64,000 nucleotides of DNA, from contig CAJQUW010008706.1 in the NCBI GenBank assembly GCA_907163375.1, forward strand, positions 124,001-188,000, read 5' to 3'. The DNA is from Prostheceraeus crozeri (lineage: Eukaryota > Platyhelminthes > Polycladida > Euryleptidae). The position numbers and the translations under genes were made by a program. Position 1 is the stretch's first letter. Every line of letters begins with the position of its first letter. Shown here piece after piece: positions 35,443-46,662 of the stretch. A model generated the notes under the pieces. The model worked only from the letters and a program-made list of their open reading frames with translations, was not told the DNA's origin and made no database searches.

Positions 35443-37319
35443 CAGGGTGTCATAAGTAACTACAATTTTCAAATCGCTGTAGCTAAGTGAAAACTTGTCC
35501 AATATTCAAACAATTTATATTTTTGGAAACTACAGAAAAGGAATATTTTTAAAAACTCACATAATATGCTGGAAGTGTCCTCCATTTTTTTCGACGAGGG
35601 CATGAAGATAAAGTTGATATAGTATTTATGGTAGTGTTCGAAAGAAGCAATGGTTAGTAGCGATGTCTACGTATCACGTTGCGTCTGCAATGCTTCATTG
35701 TTTGCAGCGATTTCTATATATCGCGTTGTCTACAACACGTCATCGTCTGCAGCGATGTCTAATAAATAAAGATAATGACCTTCAAAATCAGAACTCGTTT
35801 ACGCATTGAAATAGATTGTTTATCTACAGTTGACTAGAATGGAAATTGACTCAAGGTCGCGGCACATCCGGGGGAACTAAGTTGGGGCATGAAGAACCAA
35901 TGAAAATCTCAGAATTGCACATGTGACTTCTTCTAGCCCAATCGTTTAATCGTTGACAAGTGTATCTAAGTGAAAATGCGTGCGATTTTTTTGCCACTAT
36001 TGTGTATTGCATGAAGCTCTACTTCCATTCTAGCGGTTTATTGTTATCAATTTCTATGCATTTACGTACTGCGTCGATCACTCGTTAGACAGCTAGCTAT
36101 CCATTCTTCACTAATGACGAATGTTATCAACATGTCCCATATCGACTTGTCGGATCGCATTGAAATCATCAGATGCTATTACTCCAGTCGAGAATCACTT
36201 ACAGCTGCTTTGAGAATGTTCAAGCAAAAACGACGTTTGATAAAAGATCCGTTTACTGTGAAAACTGTTTCTAACTTGGTGGCAAAGTTTGAGAGGACCG
36301 GTAGTGTTCAAGATCTCTCGAAATCCGGAAGGCGCTCTTTGCAGGAGGAACGAAGTGAATATGTTCTTGATGCTTTGGAATTGACATCTTCTGATCTTGG
36401 TTGTATCTCTACCAGAAGAATTGAGGATACAACTGCCATTCCTCAGCGAAGTGTTCACAGGATTCTTCGAAATTCCCTTCACCTGTATCCATACCGATTA
36501 TCAACACAACAGCATTTGCAATCTTCTGACTTTGAAGCTCGTCTATCATTCGCAAACTGGATACTCGACGATTTGGAACGTGTTCCGAATATAATATTCA
36601 GCGACGAGTGTCACTTCTACCTCGATGGAAACATTAATCCAAAAAATTGTGTTATTTGGGAATCAAGCAATCCCAACGTAATTGTTACTAAACCACTGCA
36701 TTCTACAAAGGTAACTGTGTGGATGGGTGTAGCCAACTGCCAAAGACTTCATCACACGTCCTTATTTTTTCGACAAATCGGTTGATGGTGAAGGCTACTT
36801 GAAAATGTTGAAAGAACACTTGATTTGTGAGTTGCGACGCCATCGAAAGCTTCGTTCTTGTATCTTTATACAGGATGGGGCTCCGCCGCATATTGCAAGT
36901 GCGGTTAAGGAATTTCTCATGAATCAATTTGGTCCAGAACGAGTTATCAGTCGTCATTTCCCACAAAAGTGGCCCCCTAGGTCACCAGATTTGAATCCTT
37001 GTGATTTCTGGCTCTGGGGTGACCTACAAGCGAAAGTGTACCATTGCCAAAAGCCTCAGAATCTTCAGGAATTGAAAGAACGTATCACTGTCGCGATTTC
37101 GCAGATATCCAGTGAGACTATTGCAGCAGTTATTGATCATTTTGAGCTTCGTCTTCATGCCCTCGTCGAAAAAAATGGAGGACATTTCCAGCATATTATG
37201 TGAGTTTTTAAAAATATTCCTTCTCTGTAGTTTCCAAAAATATAAATTGCTTGAATATTGGCCAAGTTTTCACTTAGCTACAGCGATTTGAAAATTGTAG
37301 TTACTTATGACTCAACCTG
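35443..37319 (+). mobile_element. Mariner-like element nested in the Penelope-like element
   Basis: 1877 bp between TA duplications at 35441-35442 and 37320-37321. Inverted ends of about 170 bp (about 95% identical by eye) begin CAGGGTGTCATAAGTAAC at left and CAGGTTGAGTCATAAGTAAC at right, with a two-base length difference. Removing the element and one TA restores an open Penelope frame across the site. The right repeat (about 37150-37319) includes the last 18 or so codons of the transposase. Confidence 0.92.
36114..37203 (+). pseudogene. Mariner-like transposase with one frameshift
   Basis: Starts at ATG 36114 and ends at TGA 37201-37203. The N-terminal helix-turn-helix part is open to about 36735 (SDRIEIIRCYYSSRESLTAA ... 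FERTGSVQDLSKSGRRSL ... IFSDECHFYLDGN with the first catalytic Asp). One frameshift near 36730-36750 separates it from the second half, which has Asp in FIQDGAPPHI and Asp in SPDLNPCDFWLWG, 42 residues on by my count. It ends HALVEKNGGHFQHIM. Only the single shift keeps it from being complete; its sequence is clearly different from the 24.4-kb transposase. Confidence 0.85.
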
Positions 37320-37321
37320 TA

Positions 37322-37430
37322 TTTTCCCTTTTTATAAGATGTTTTCTGATTGTGATGTAGAAAGAAAAAACAAAAAAAGATATTTCATAGAATCCTTTAA
37401 TCCATCATTCAATTCAACCTAATTATCTTA
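37322..37430 (+). pseudogene. Last codons of the Penelope-like ORF
   Basis: Continues the frame left of the nested transposon: FPFYKMFSDCDVERKNKK and RYFIESFNPSFN, then TAA. Aromatic-rich FI-x-x-FxPxxN ends are common in GIY-YIG Penelope-like proteins. Confidence 0.65.
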
Positions 37431-37563
37431 CCCTCAACAGAAATCCATGCTGTACATAATATTATCACTTTGAAGATATGTTCCAAATTTCCATGTTATT
37501 TCTAATGACTAACTTTATGATGTATATTTCAGATTTTGTAAATAGTATGTTATCTGAATCTCA

Positions 37564-37612
37564 TTACTTATAAAGCATCTGATGAAAAGAAAGCGCTTAT
37601 GCTTATAAGTAA
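37564..37612 (+). ncRNA. Possible hammerhead-type hairpin in the Penelope-like 3' region
   Basis: An inverted pair TTACTTATAA/TTATAAGTAA encloses CTGATGA (37579-37585) followed shortly by GAAA. Penelope-like elements are known to carry hammerhead ribozymes with a CUGAUGA...GAAA core. Here helix II is not convincing, so this may be a decayed ribozyme or only a structured 3' end. Confidence 0.3.
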
Positions 37613-37693
37613 AAGCCGCGTTTTCAATTTCAATTTTATTATATTTTTCTCCGGTTGCTGAGTAGGCTACAGTTATCAATAGTTTTCTTGCAA

Positions 37694-37698
37694 TATAA

Positions 37699-37760
<62 letters not shown>
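37694..37760. repeat. AT microsatellite
   Basis: Near-perfect AT dinucleotide run just beyond the Penelope-like 3' region. Confidence 0.95.
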
Positions 37761-37764
<4 letters not shown>

Positions 37765-37949
37765 CGCAGAAAGATTATTTAAAACCAAATGTTAAAACTA
37801 TATGAAACTGAAATCCCAACACTTGAATCTCAAATCTAGAATGAATAGGCTTATGGGTGCCGATGCATTTCGTTGCCTTTAGTCAACTTTTCAAGGCACT
37901 GAAATGAATGTTTATTGAAATCATAGAGTATACAAATTACATAGAGTAG

Positions 37950-38282
37950 ACAAGCGTCTTCATTCGTAAGAAAAAACACAAATGCTACTTCAACCGGGCA
38001 TACTATATTCCATCTTCGGCAGAAGACATCAAATTATCAAAAATCCAAAATTTCTTCCCCTACAAAGATCTAATTGCGAATGACCTAAAATCTAATGTCC
38101 CATGTTCATGTGATCGTTGCGAAATGCGATACATTTACGCTGCAAAACGTCATTTAGACATCCGTGCTATTGAACGTCTAAAAGGTTATCCATGCACTAC
38201 AGAAATTTCTATGCATATTCAAACACCGAAACCAGAAAATTTCACTGTTATTAACCTGTCAAAGAATCCGTTGATTTTGTAA
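37950..38282 (+). other. Open frame of 110 codons without ATG, unrecognised
   Basis: Stop-free from 37950 to TAA 38280-38282. It includes NFFPYKDLIANDLKSN, a CSCDRCEMRYIYAAKRH segment and NFTVINLSKNPLIL. Codon choice and the spaced Cys residues look protein-coding. It could be an exon or a fragment of a transposon protein; I cannot identify it. Confidence 0.3.
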
Positions 38283-41087
38283 TCTACTTTATTTGCAGAA
38301 AACAATAACATCTATCTAATGAACGCAACAGATCAGCACCTGTCTATAACTTAACCAATGAACTTTGCGCCGAACTGATTTTATTGTTTTAATATTGAGC
38401 TGTAATTACAAGCAGCTGTATAAAACAGAAAATCGACAAAGATATAGTCTTAGAATATCTCAATGCACTTTGATGTGTATTGATTGCCTAAGCTGACACC
38501 ATTTTAATAATTTTGTCATCGATTCTTTCGAGGATCCAACGCCTGGATCGGTTGAATATGACAGAAAGTTTGCGTTTTATTCAAGTGTGTCGGGAAACAA
38601 CCTAAAAGTGCAGTTAATGTCACTGATAGCTGGAGGTCAGATGACCAGCAGACAGCTTCATGTGATTTATTCATCCTGCGGCAGTCTGGCTGAGAAATTT
38701 GAACTGCAGAATATTTCGTTAAACAAATAAATAGCATAGACTGAACCATGAATAATTCAAAACTTATTCAAATGAAATTCAATACAAGAGTTTGAAATAC
38801 ACTCATAGTGTAAGAACAATATGATGTTCTCGTTCATTTACAAGTTATATTTGAATAACAACAACTCAGAATCGAAAGGAAAGAGTTTAGTTAGCCAGAG
38901 ATGGAGTTAGTAATCTGGCTGCAGAATCGAAGGTTCTATTTCTGAGTACATGATCATGATAGCGATTACATGAATGTCGCAGGAAATACAATGCAAAACA
39001 TTTCATCACAAGGACAAATCTCGAAAGTAGGAGATATAAATAACTCATGAGCAAGCATGATTCACGTCTGTGTCATGTTAAGTACATATCCAAATAATGA
39101 AAATGTAGAATAATTTACGACTGCATGTGAAGATGCTTAGTTACTGGATAATGTGAAGCTGAGCATATGCGTTGTCTGAGTCCGTCTGTTTATTATTTAG
39201 CAAGCAAGAAAGATAAGAGTTTATAATCATTTTCAATCAATCTGTAAGACAGTCCATAATAATGCCTTTGTTCATTATCATTTGCAAAGAATTGTACCCA
39301 GGGGACTATGAATAAATTGTTAACAGATGACAATCAGCCTTCAATACTCAAATATTCCTACCTTAGGAATTTTGCATGTTATGGTGATGTGCACAGCAAT
39401 GATCAAATCAAAGCATCATATCGGCTGACATGACATCAGTGATCTACTGTCCCGGGTGGCAAAGCTGCAGTAAATGAGTACATTTTATTTACCGATATTG
39501 CAGAAAATGCACAGCGACTACGACATTGGATAACATTTTTGCGAGCGCTTCGAGGTATTCCACAACAAACCCCGCGAGAGATTTCGTTTCCACTGTGGTT
39601 CTACATTTCAGTCCCTTAGTCCCTTCATTCTTCTTTTGTTTTGTGCAATCAAAATTGTTTCGCTTCTTTTCTTATAGAAAATATAATGGATGCACGTAGT
39701 GAACACATAAGCGGAAAATCCGGAGGTGGAAATTTTGCCATCTGAGAATGGATCACTGATATCATGTCAGACAATGCAATTATTTGATTTGCACATTACC
39801 ATATAACATGCAAAACTCCCAAGGTAGACATTTAAGTATTGATCACCTACTATTATCTCATTGAAATATTTAATTACTTAAATAATTATGGACATCAAAA
39901 TATTGAGTTGCATCTTCATTTGAAAAATGGAAGCATACACAAATTTAGTCATTATATCTGAACTTCAAGCGCTTCCATGGATGGCCCTACTGTCATTTTT
40001 GAAGTAGCATTTGTCGATTCAGCATTATTTAGATAATTTACGAGTATATCACAAACGATATTCGTAGTTTTTCTGTGGTTGGCTAGGCTTCTATTTTCTC
40101 TTGTAGAAGCGGTGGAAGATCACAAACACTCTGTACAGTATGAATATTGAAAGCATTGAAAGTGGAATGAATGCCTCTCTGGCACATCACCACAATTTCG
40201 CTTTATTCTCACGCTCTGTTTTTTATTAGCCTTGCATTCCAATTTGATTTCAACCAAATATGCATTCAAATGTAATATTAGGGTTTATCTCCACTTAGCA
40301 TTAGAATATCGCAGCTAATATAAATTGACAGTAATATTATCCTTCTTCGGAACTTTTTCAGAAAACATCCGCCACTTATTTTGTTTACCTCAATGTACTT
40401 CCTCAACAGAGGAAGCGCACAAAACACATTGAATTTCGCTCCATTCCTTTGTAAACCTACCCAGTTGATTTGTATAAAATGTACGCCGTTAAGAACGACG
40501 AAAATGACAGGTTATCTTCAAAGAAGATATCAGACAACATCATGCATTTTTGACGACACAATGATTAATAACAAGTTAAAATCAGTAAATAATACAAAAA
40601 CAATGCCGAAATTCAGTCCACTTTGAATATTCATGTTTTTTTCTATTCTATTCGCAATGTAGAAAAGTCAAACTATTTTTTAGCGGTTAATTTCAACGCT
40701 AGTTAATTTTCCTCACTTTGCAATGTTTGCACTCACAATGATCTTTGTCAATCCTGATGACAGGACCGGAACACTTGTATGTACACAAACCATCGAAATT
40801 AATAGCACAATGAGAAACCGAATCACGATCAAATTTGGACCGCAAAAGAAGGTGATTCGCATGTGTGCATTCATTTATCGAATGTCCTACGAAATATCTG
40901 TTTATGACGGAGTCCTACCTGACATTATTGGGTTTTTTGCTCTGTAATGTGCTGCTATCTATAGATACAGTCTATCATCATTTTTACATATTCTATTTGG
41001 TAAATGCTTTCTCGAACATATCTCGCTATTCTGCACGCACCCTCTGTTAAGATATTTTAGAAGTACATTGCTTCCATTCGTTTTCAG
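38283..41087. other. No supported gene
   Basis: AT-rich. One ATG frame of 74 codons at 40723-40947 contains GTLVCTQTIEINSTMRNRIT and looks coding, but there are no clear splice sites around it. Confidence 0.3.
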
Positions 41088-41579
41088 CGCTTGTACACAA
41101 AGCAGTTTGCACTGTCTTCGGCACTTAGACCTGTAGACTTGGAAACTACGTTATTACTTGGAGAAGCTAAATGCGATGCAATGCTAATAAATGACGACTC
41201 AATTCGCCACCGATTCAATTTATATGCTGCATATTTTCAAAATTTCGAAAAGTTGTGTGAAATTTTGAGACAAAAGCATTGATAGTATGCATTTATGCCA
41301 TCGTATTTGCACAGCAAAAAGCGTCAGAAGGGATTTCCAACTTGGGAAACACTAACTGTACTTATATTGTATACTGTGCTGTACTTGATTTTCCTTTTTA
41401 GATATGAGTTGCAAGGAAGCTTCTGTCATATTATTTGTTATGAGGTTCCTGCGATATCAGCAATTGCTTTTTGTCATTTGACATTCAAGCCGATGTTGCG
41501 TCAGCTATCACATTTTTACCCAGAAAGCATTTATAAAGCTCGATCTACTTTTGACGAACTTATGCTGATAAGTAGGTAA
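41088..41579 (+). other. Two unrecognised coding-like frames
   Basis: A frame at 41088-41282 follows a good acceptor (cgttttcag) and reads RLYTKQFALSSALRPVDLET ... NLYAAYFQNFEKLCEILRQKH before TGA. Shortly after, 41295-41579 reads a 94-codon frame with a hydrophobic stretch (TVLILYTVLYLIFLF), followed by AATAAA near 41611. They could be 3' exons of a host gene. No homology is recognised. Confidence 0.25.
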
Positions 41580-41934
41580 ATTTGGCATATTACGTGACAA
41601 ATTGAGGCTAATAAATAGTCGGAGGCTGAACCTTTAATATAATCGCATAGAACGGGCCCTAAATAAATCGAGGTTGGAAAGACTTATGAATGAGATTGCT
41701 TCCAAGTGTTAGATTACGAAGCTGCTTCGTGACGTGACTTCAGTCCTTCCGTTAACAAGTGATAGTCATCGTACTCCAGGATTCGTAGACCGAAGGTCGA
41801 GACAAAGCCTAGAGTGAGATAACTACCTTATTGCATTACAGCGCGGCGAAGATGAATTCCACGGTTTCAGCACGCTGTCATACTTTGCCACTTTAATCAA
41901 CCATTTAGAAAATAAAATACACAAAAGAGTTCTA

Positions 41935-42179
41935 TCTATTCATCTTCGTTGATGGCAGCCGACGGGAGGTTGTTCGATTTCATTGTGGATATCACAGCAG
42001 TTTGTCTCGACTCCCCAAGAATAAGTTTGTTGCTAAAAATATTTGCACTTTTTTTGCTAAAAAATATGTACTTGTCCATATTTTTTTAGTAATGAGGTGC
42101 AAATATTTGTAGCAGCAAACTTATTCTTGGGGAGACGAGACAAACTGCTGTGATGTCCACAATGAAATCTATTCATCTT
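41935..42179. repeat. 195-bp hairpin flanked by 12-bp direct repeats
   Basis: Arms at about 41975-42050 and 42095-42169 are inverted copies (GATTTCATTGTGGATATCAC and its partner GTGATGTCCACAATGAAATC, continuing through CTCCCCAAGAATAAG). They enclose a short T-rich loop. The direct repeat TCTATTCATCTT occurs at 41935-41946 and 42168-42179. About 28 bp lie between the left direct repeat and the left arm only. It looks like an inserted foldback unit. Confidence 0.7.
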
Positions 42180-42320
42180 GTCAACACTGTCATGCGGAGC
42201 TACCGATGGAACGCTAAGTTATTGTCATCATAGCGTAGACCATTGATATAATGATTATTCGATTTTTATAGTTCAAAATAGCAATGCAATGGCTTACCAA
42301 TCGCTCCATGATAGAGTTCA

Positions 42321-43362
42321 CCCTTAAGATACAAAGGTAATTTGTCACCTTTAAAAGACAAAGGGTGATCAAAATGATCACCTCGAAAATAAACACTATT
42401 TATGCCCGACAGTTGATATATTTTAACTCATCTAGATTATTTATGGCCCAAAGGATGTATTTCGTCGTATTTGAACGCTTAAACTACCGTCTAACAAGCC
42501 GGGTATTGATTGAGATTGATTTGTATTGAATCTGATTGAGTGTTCTTTTTTAGTATCAACTGCAATTTTTGCATAAAACTCACATCAACATTATTGCTAT
42601 AAATGTGCAAATTATCTTTGATATTCATCATCCAACAGCAGGAAATAACAATCCACGCACTATGAGGTGCACATTTCTTGTGAGTCTAGCTGATGAATTG
42701 GTGACAGAAGAAATGGTGTTGCGACTTGACAGACCATTTGGACTTCCCACGAACATAGTTGAGAATTTGTCCCGATATACAGAGCAACCAAGTCCTCGTG
42801 CTGTTCGACGGCAAGAAGTTGAGGCTTCAAGTGAAAGACCCCGATGTGGCAAATGCATTCAAGAGGGCAAACGTCCTCGCGATGCGAATCTCACAGCCTC
42901 GAAATGTGCAGCTTGTAACTTGCCAATTGCGGAAAACACGGAATAAAGAAGATTCTGTGCATTGACTGTTGAATCTTACTATAGATATTGGACACCAAAA
43001 TACGATTGATTCAAAGTTGTAATACGTTGATAATGCGTTACAAAATATTGATAATGTAATGATGTTATGAAACATATTTCAATAATAGACTTGTTATATG
43101 AATTTCATGTAAAACAAAACATGTTTCATGAATCCGTTTTTCAGTCGAAAAAGTTGCTTATTTTTCTATGCTTTTAAATTCAAAATGACTATTTTATCAC
43201 TACAAAAAATGCAAAATTATGAATTATTTTTCCAATAATTTCTTCTTTATACTGATAAAGGAAAAGTCAATAAGTATCATGACACAGATCTGTCTTGTCT
43301 AAGAAAAATCTAAAATATATAGTGGAGGTGATCAAAATGATCACCCCTTTGTATCTTAAGGG
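42321..43362 (+). mobile_element. piggyBac-like element, internally deleted
   Basis: Ends are CCCTTAAGATACAAAGG and its inverse. The right end is followed by TTAA (43363-43366), and the left is preceded by TTCA (42317-42320), a one-base change from the obligatory TTAA. A subterminal self-palindrome GTGATCAAAATGATCAC lies inside both ends; the left end has about 27 extra bases between tip and palindrome. At 1042 bp only the C-terminal part of the transposase remains. Confidence 0.8.
42590..42946 (+). pseudogene. piggyBac transposase C-terminal fragment
   Basis: The open segment contains MRCTFLVSLADELVTEEMVL, matching the conserved end of the piggyBac catalytic region (F-x-x-x-L-A-x-x-L). A cysteine-rich tail follows with CGKC and CAAC, the beginning of the C-terminal zinc-binding domain that recognises the ends. 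The three catalytic Asp residues lie in the deleted part. There is no proper start codon. Confidence 0.65.
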
Positions 43363-44152
43363 TTAAGTGAGAGCTGCCTTAGTGTGGCCATAGCGTCGTT
43401 TATCCGATTGATTGGCAAGTACTCTAGAATATCTCGATACTTAAACATTGTAGACATCAATTGTTCTACTTCTATGTCCTGCGTCTATGTCTATGTGCGT
43501 CTGCATACAACGAATACAGTGCATACAACAACAGTCCAATAAGAAATTTCAACAGCCATGTAGCGATAAATTATTCGATAATATTTATTGCACGATGAGG
43601 GTCATTTACCGTCCGTCGGGCAATAATTATTGATGCAAGTGCGAATCATGTCATCGTCGGATTTCTAAGAAAATCATTTTCTTCTAATAGAGTGCTGCCC
43701 GCGTCAGATGAGGTCACACGGAATCTATTATGACGTGTACAGAAAGAATGACTGTGATGTAATATGATGAATACTACTTGCATGAGCTGATCGAATTAAT
43801 TCTGAAATTATCGGTTATTTACCATCGCAATTAAATTCTGGCAAGTAACTTGCTTAGCATGCTCAGCAACGCATTGCATCATCCTCCCGCTCTGTCACAC
43901 AGAGAAATATTGCCATAATTTCTAACTTATTACACAAATCAAAAGATAATGTCTACGATCGAGACATAAGCCGGTAAATTGTAAAATAAGTAAGATGCAG
44001 AATGCATCGTGCACCATGTCGTCGTAGGCTCAATCATGCAAAGCAAGTCCAGGCACACTATGAGGTCCACACAGATTTAAGCAACATATCTCATCCAGTT
44101 TTAAATCTGTAGCATCTGAGCGACCAGACAGATTCCTTCCGGCTCTGAGTTA

Positions 44153-44505
44153 GGGTAAGTCGACACGACGAGCCGCGCTTTAAAGCTATCAGCGAGAATT
44201 TGTCAAGCTTTGAGCTGTGAGAGTTACGAGGCCACATAATGAGCCGTACAGCTTGATTATCGCTCGCCACTCGTCAGAATTATTGGTTTACTACGTTAGT
44301 TCGAAAAATAGATCATCCTATGGGTCTAGCTTTGAGCTGTGATAATTGAGAGAGGAATTACCAAAGCTCGAAGCTAGCTGTGACATGCTGCTCCAGCCCA
44401 GCTGGATCTACTAGTGTGGCCGCTCCGATTGAAATACATACTCGTGCAAATATGTTCACAGCGCGGCTACAGCGCGGCTCAAAAGCTCGTCATGTGACCT
44501 TACCC
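44153..44505. mobile_element. MITE with TTA target duplication
   Basis: 353 bp. Ends GGGTAAGTCGACACGACGAG and, inverted, GGGTAAGGTCACATGACGAG, flanked by TTA at 44150-44152 and 44506-44508. Three-base TWA duplications point to PIF/Harbinger-type mobilisation (inference). Inside, AGCTTTGAGCTGTGA is present twice as a direct repeat (near 44206 and 44329). No protein. Confidence 0.65.
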
Positions 44506-44678
44506 TTATAGTGACATGCTCTGCATGGACTGTCCAACTGGTCTCTTTTGAAGTCAGGAACTCTGAGAGTTTTAGATTTCTTCAACAAATCCAAAAATGT
44601 ATATCCAGCTGTAACAATAATGACTTACCTATCATGATTATGCCTTTGACGAAGCGCTGTGCTATTTAGTTTCCACTA

Positions 44679-45397
44679 TTGGTTCGGCAGCCAGAAAGAG
44701 TTTCTGCAGGGAACGAGGCCGAAAATGAGACTTTCACAGAATGATGCACACCCTATGCCTACTACGAATCGGCACGTCTGCCGAGTTCTAGTGAGTTCCT
44801 CTTCTTATCAAACATGATCAAAGAAAAACACCTGTAAATCCAATGGGATGCAGATTGCAGTTTTTGGATAAAATGAAATTTTGTATGTTTTCTCTGATTA
44901 AACGAAAAATATTAGGCCCAGAGTTATAATTTTTGACATGTAATGTCTTCATGTCATTTCCTATGATATGCATGTGCTTTTATCATGCATCTAACCGGGA
45001 ATGTATGCGAGAATGTGGTTAAATGTGGATAAAGTTGCTCAAATGTTTGTGTTTGCCGACATTTAGAGGCTCGCCAAATTTAAATGTGTTTAGCTTTATA
45101 GACAGGGCTGCATGAACATGAAAGGAGATGAACTGAAGACATTCCATGCCAAAAATTATGACTCCGGGTTTTGTACTTTTCGTTCAATCAGAGAAAACAT
45201 AGAACAGCTCTTTTTAGTCAAAAACTGCAATCTTCGACCCATTGGATTTACATGTGTTTTTCTTTAATCCTGACTGACAAGAAGAGGAACTCACTAGAAC
45301 TCGGCAGACGCAACGATTGGGCATTTGTTTTACATCATTCTGTGTAAGTCTCATTTTCGGTCTTGCTCCCTGCAGAAACTTGTTCTGGCTGCCGGAC
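44679..45397. mobile_element. Foldback/MITE family copy F3 (best preserved)
   Basis: 719 bp between TA 44677-44678 and TA 45398-45399. Arms of about 280 bp are roughly 85% complementary by eye, from CGGCAGCCAGAA and GTTTCTGCAGGGA at the tips through CTGCCGAGTTCTAGTGAGTT to TTTTTGRCATG-like sequence inside. The roughly 150-bp centre is single-copy within the element. It matches F1 and F2 throughout and encodes nothing. Confidence 0.8.
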
Positions 45398-45399
45398 TA

Positions 45400-46662
45400 T
45401 ATTTCTTATTTTGCAACACATCTCGGTCATAGACATATTTTCCCGTATGCAACACCGCCGAGCAACAATTTTCGAGAATGACTTATTCCAGGAATAGTTA
45501 TTCCTATTCACGAATAAAATCACGCACTGCATGCTAACATTAGCTATATATTCGTAGAATCGGTGATTTTATTTCGACCCTGAGGTGTGACACACTATCG
45601 TGACGTCAATTGCTCGCGCTCCAACAGTTCTCCATTGAGATAAATAATTAGTTCGAAAAACCATATTCAGAGGCCAAAGCCCCAACACGCCCATAATGCT
45701 GTTTATAACAATTCTGCAGTTTTTATTCTGAATGGTGTGTGATATCAAACTCTCGTGATTTCGAGCAGCGTGCTCAAGTAGATAAGTAATTTACTCGAGT
45801 CAAGGCGTCACGATCTATTCAAAGCCATAGATTATCATATTAATTATCGTAAACTTTAAATATCACATTACAATAAACAGCAAACATCATATAAACAATA
45901 TGAACTAAACATCTTTGTACATCATATAATATTTATTACCAAAATAATTCATTCCACGAAAGCAATAATGTGCATATTTGTCGTGAAAAGCATAAACACA
46001 GTTTTCGAGTCATGTCATAGGTTTTGAAGACAAATTGAACTCATTCACACGCAGACTTAAAGCTTAATTAAAAAACGAAGCATCATAAAGATTCATTTTG
46101 ACGAAATTGAAAAAGCTAACGTTGATATATTTTAAAGTTGAACACATAATCCGAAGTGCCAAAGTTGAAAAGAAAAAGGTATGATGTTGCATGTCCTATA
46201 GTTGAGTGCAGCGCCGTAAAAGGTTATGGGGAGAGATTGCAAGGATGACCGGGTGACCGTCAATCATCAGTCGTTGACAGTCGGATAGTAATAACGTTTA
46301 TTTAGTATAACATTGCCGTAAATTCAAAAAGGAAAGCTTTGTATCATTTAGTCTTGTTTCATAAAAAATCATGTTGAATATTTGCAACAAATGCACTGAG
46401 AGTTATATAAGAGAATTACAGACTAAGTACACATAATTTAAGCGTTTCCAAGATGTGCAGGTTGAGCCACTGGAAATATATACTACGCAACCTGAGCTGG
46501 GATTGGAAAAGGGAAATTCCAGTTCGTTAAAAGTCATTTACGCTTTACATGCAATTGAAACAATCAACTAATTGAAAATTTCACAAGCAAATGTTATTAT
46601 TTTGAATAGACACAGAATTTCAATAAAATGGCATGATCAATAATCCTCTTGTTTTTTGTCAG
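45400..46662. other. No gene seen
   Basis: AT-rich; no recognisable frame. Confidence 0.4.

Larger units (their letters stand above)
34440..37640 (+). mobile_element. Penelope-like retroelement with GIY-YIG domain, 5' truncated
   Basis: The left part (34440-35442) encodes the end of a Penelope-type reverse transcriptase, starting at the LDDCFLIW active-site box, followed by IKFTMETSDAEIAFLDIKV, the linker, and a GIY-YIG endonuclease (CHGCNQYYIGETKNTIRCRT...H). The right part (37320-37640) holds the C-terminal codons and a 3' region. A mariner-like element separates them. The fingers and most of the palm are missing at the 5' end; there is one frame change near 34740 and one in-frame stop before the GIY-YIG domain. 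GIY-YIG is the integration nuclease of Penelope-like elements. Confidence 0.85.

Noticed and set aside
35443-35610. LTR of a retroelement
   Set aside because: The repeat is inverted with respect to 37150-37319 and flanked by TA, so it is a DNA-transposon end.
37694-37760. AT run as a replication origin or matrix attachment signal
   Set aside because: Plain dinucleotide microsatellite; no further support.
44679-45397. Inverted gene duplication or microRNA precursor
   Set aside because: No coding content, and the same unit recurs twice in the window with TA flanks, so a foldback transposon is the simpler reading.
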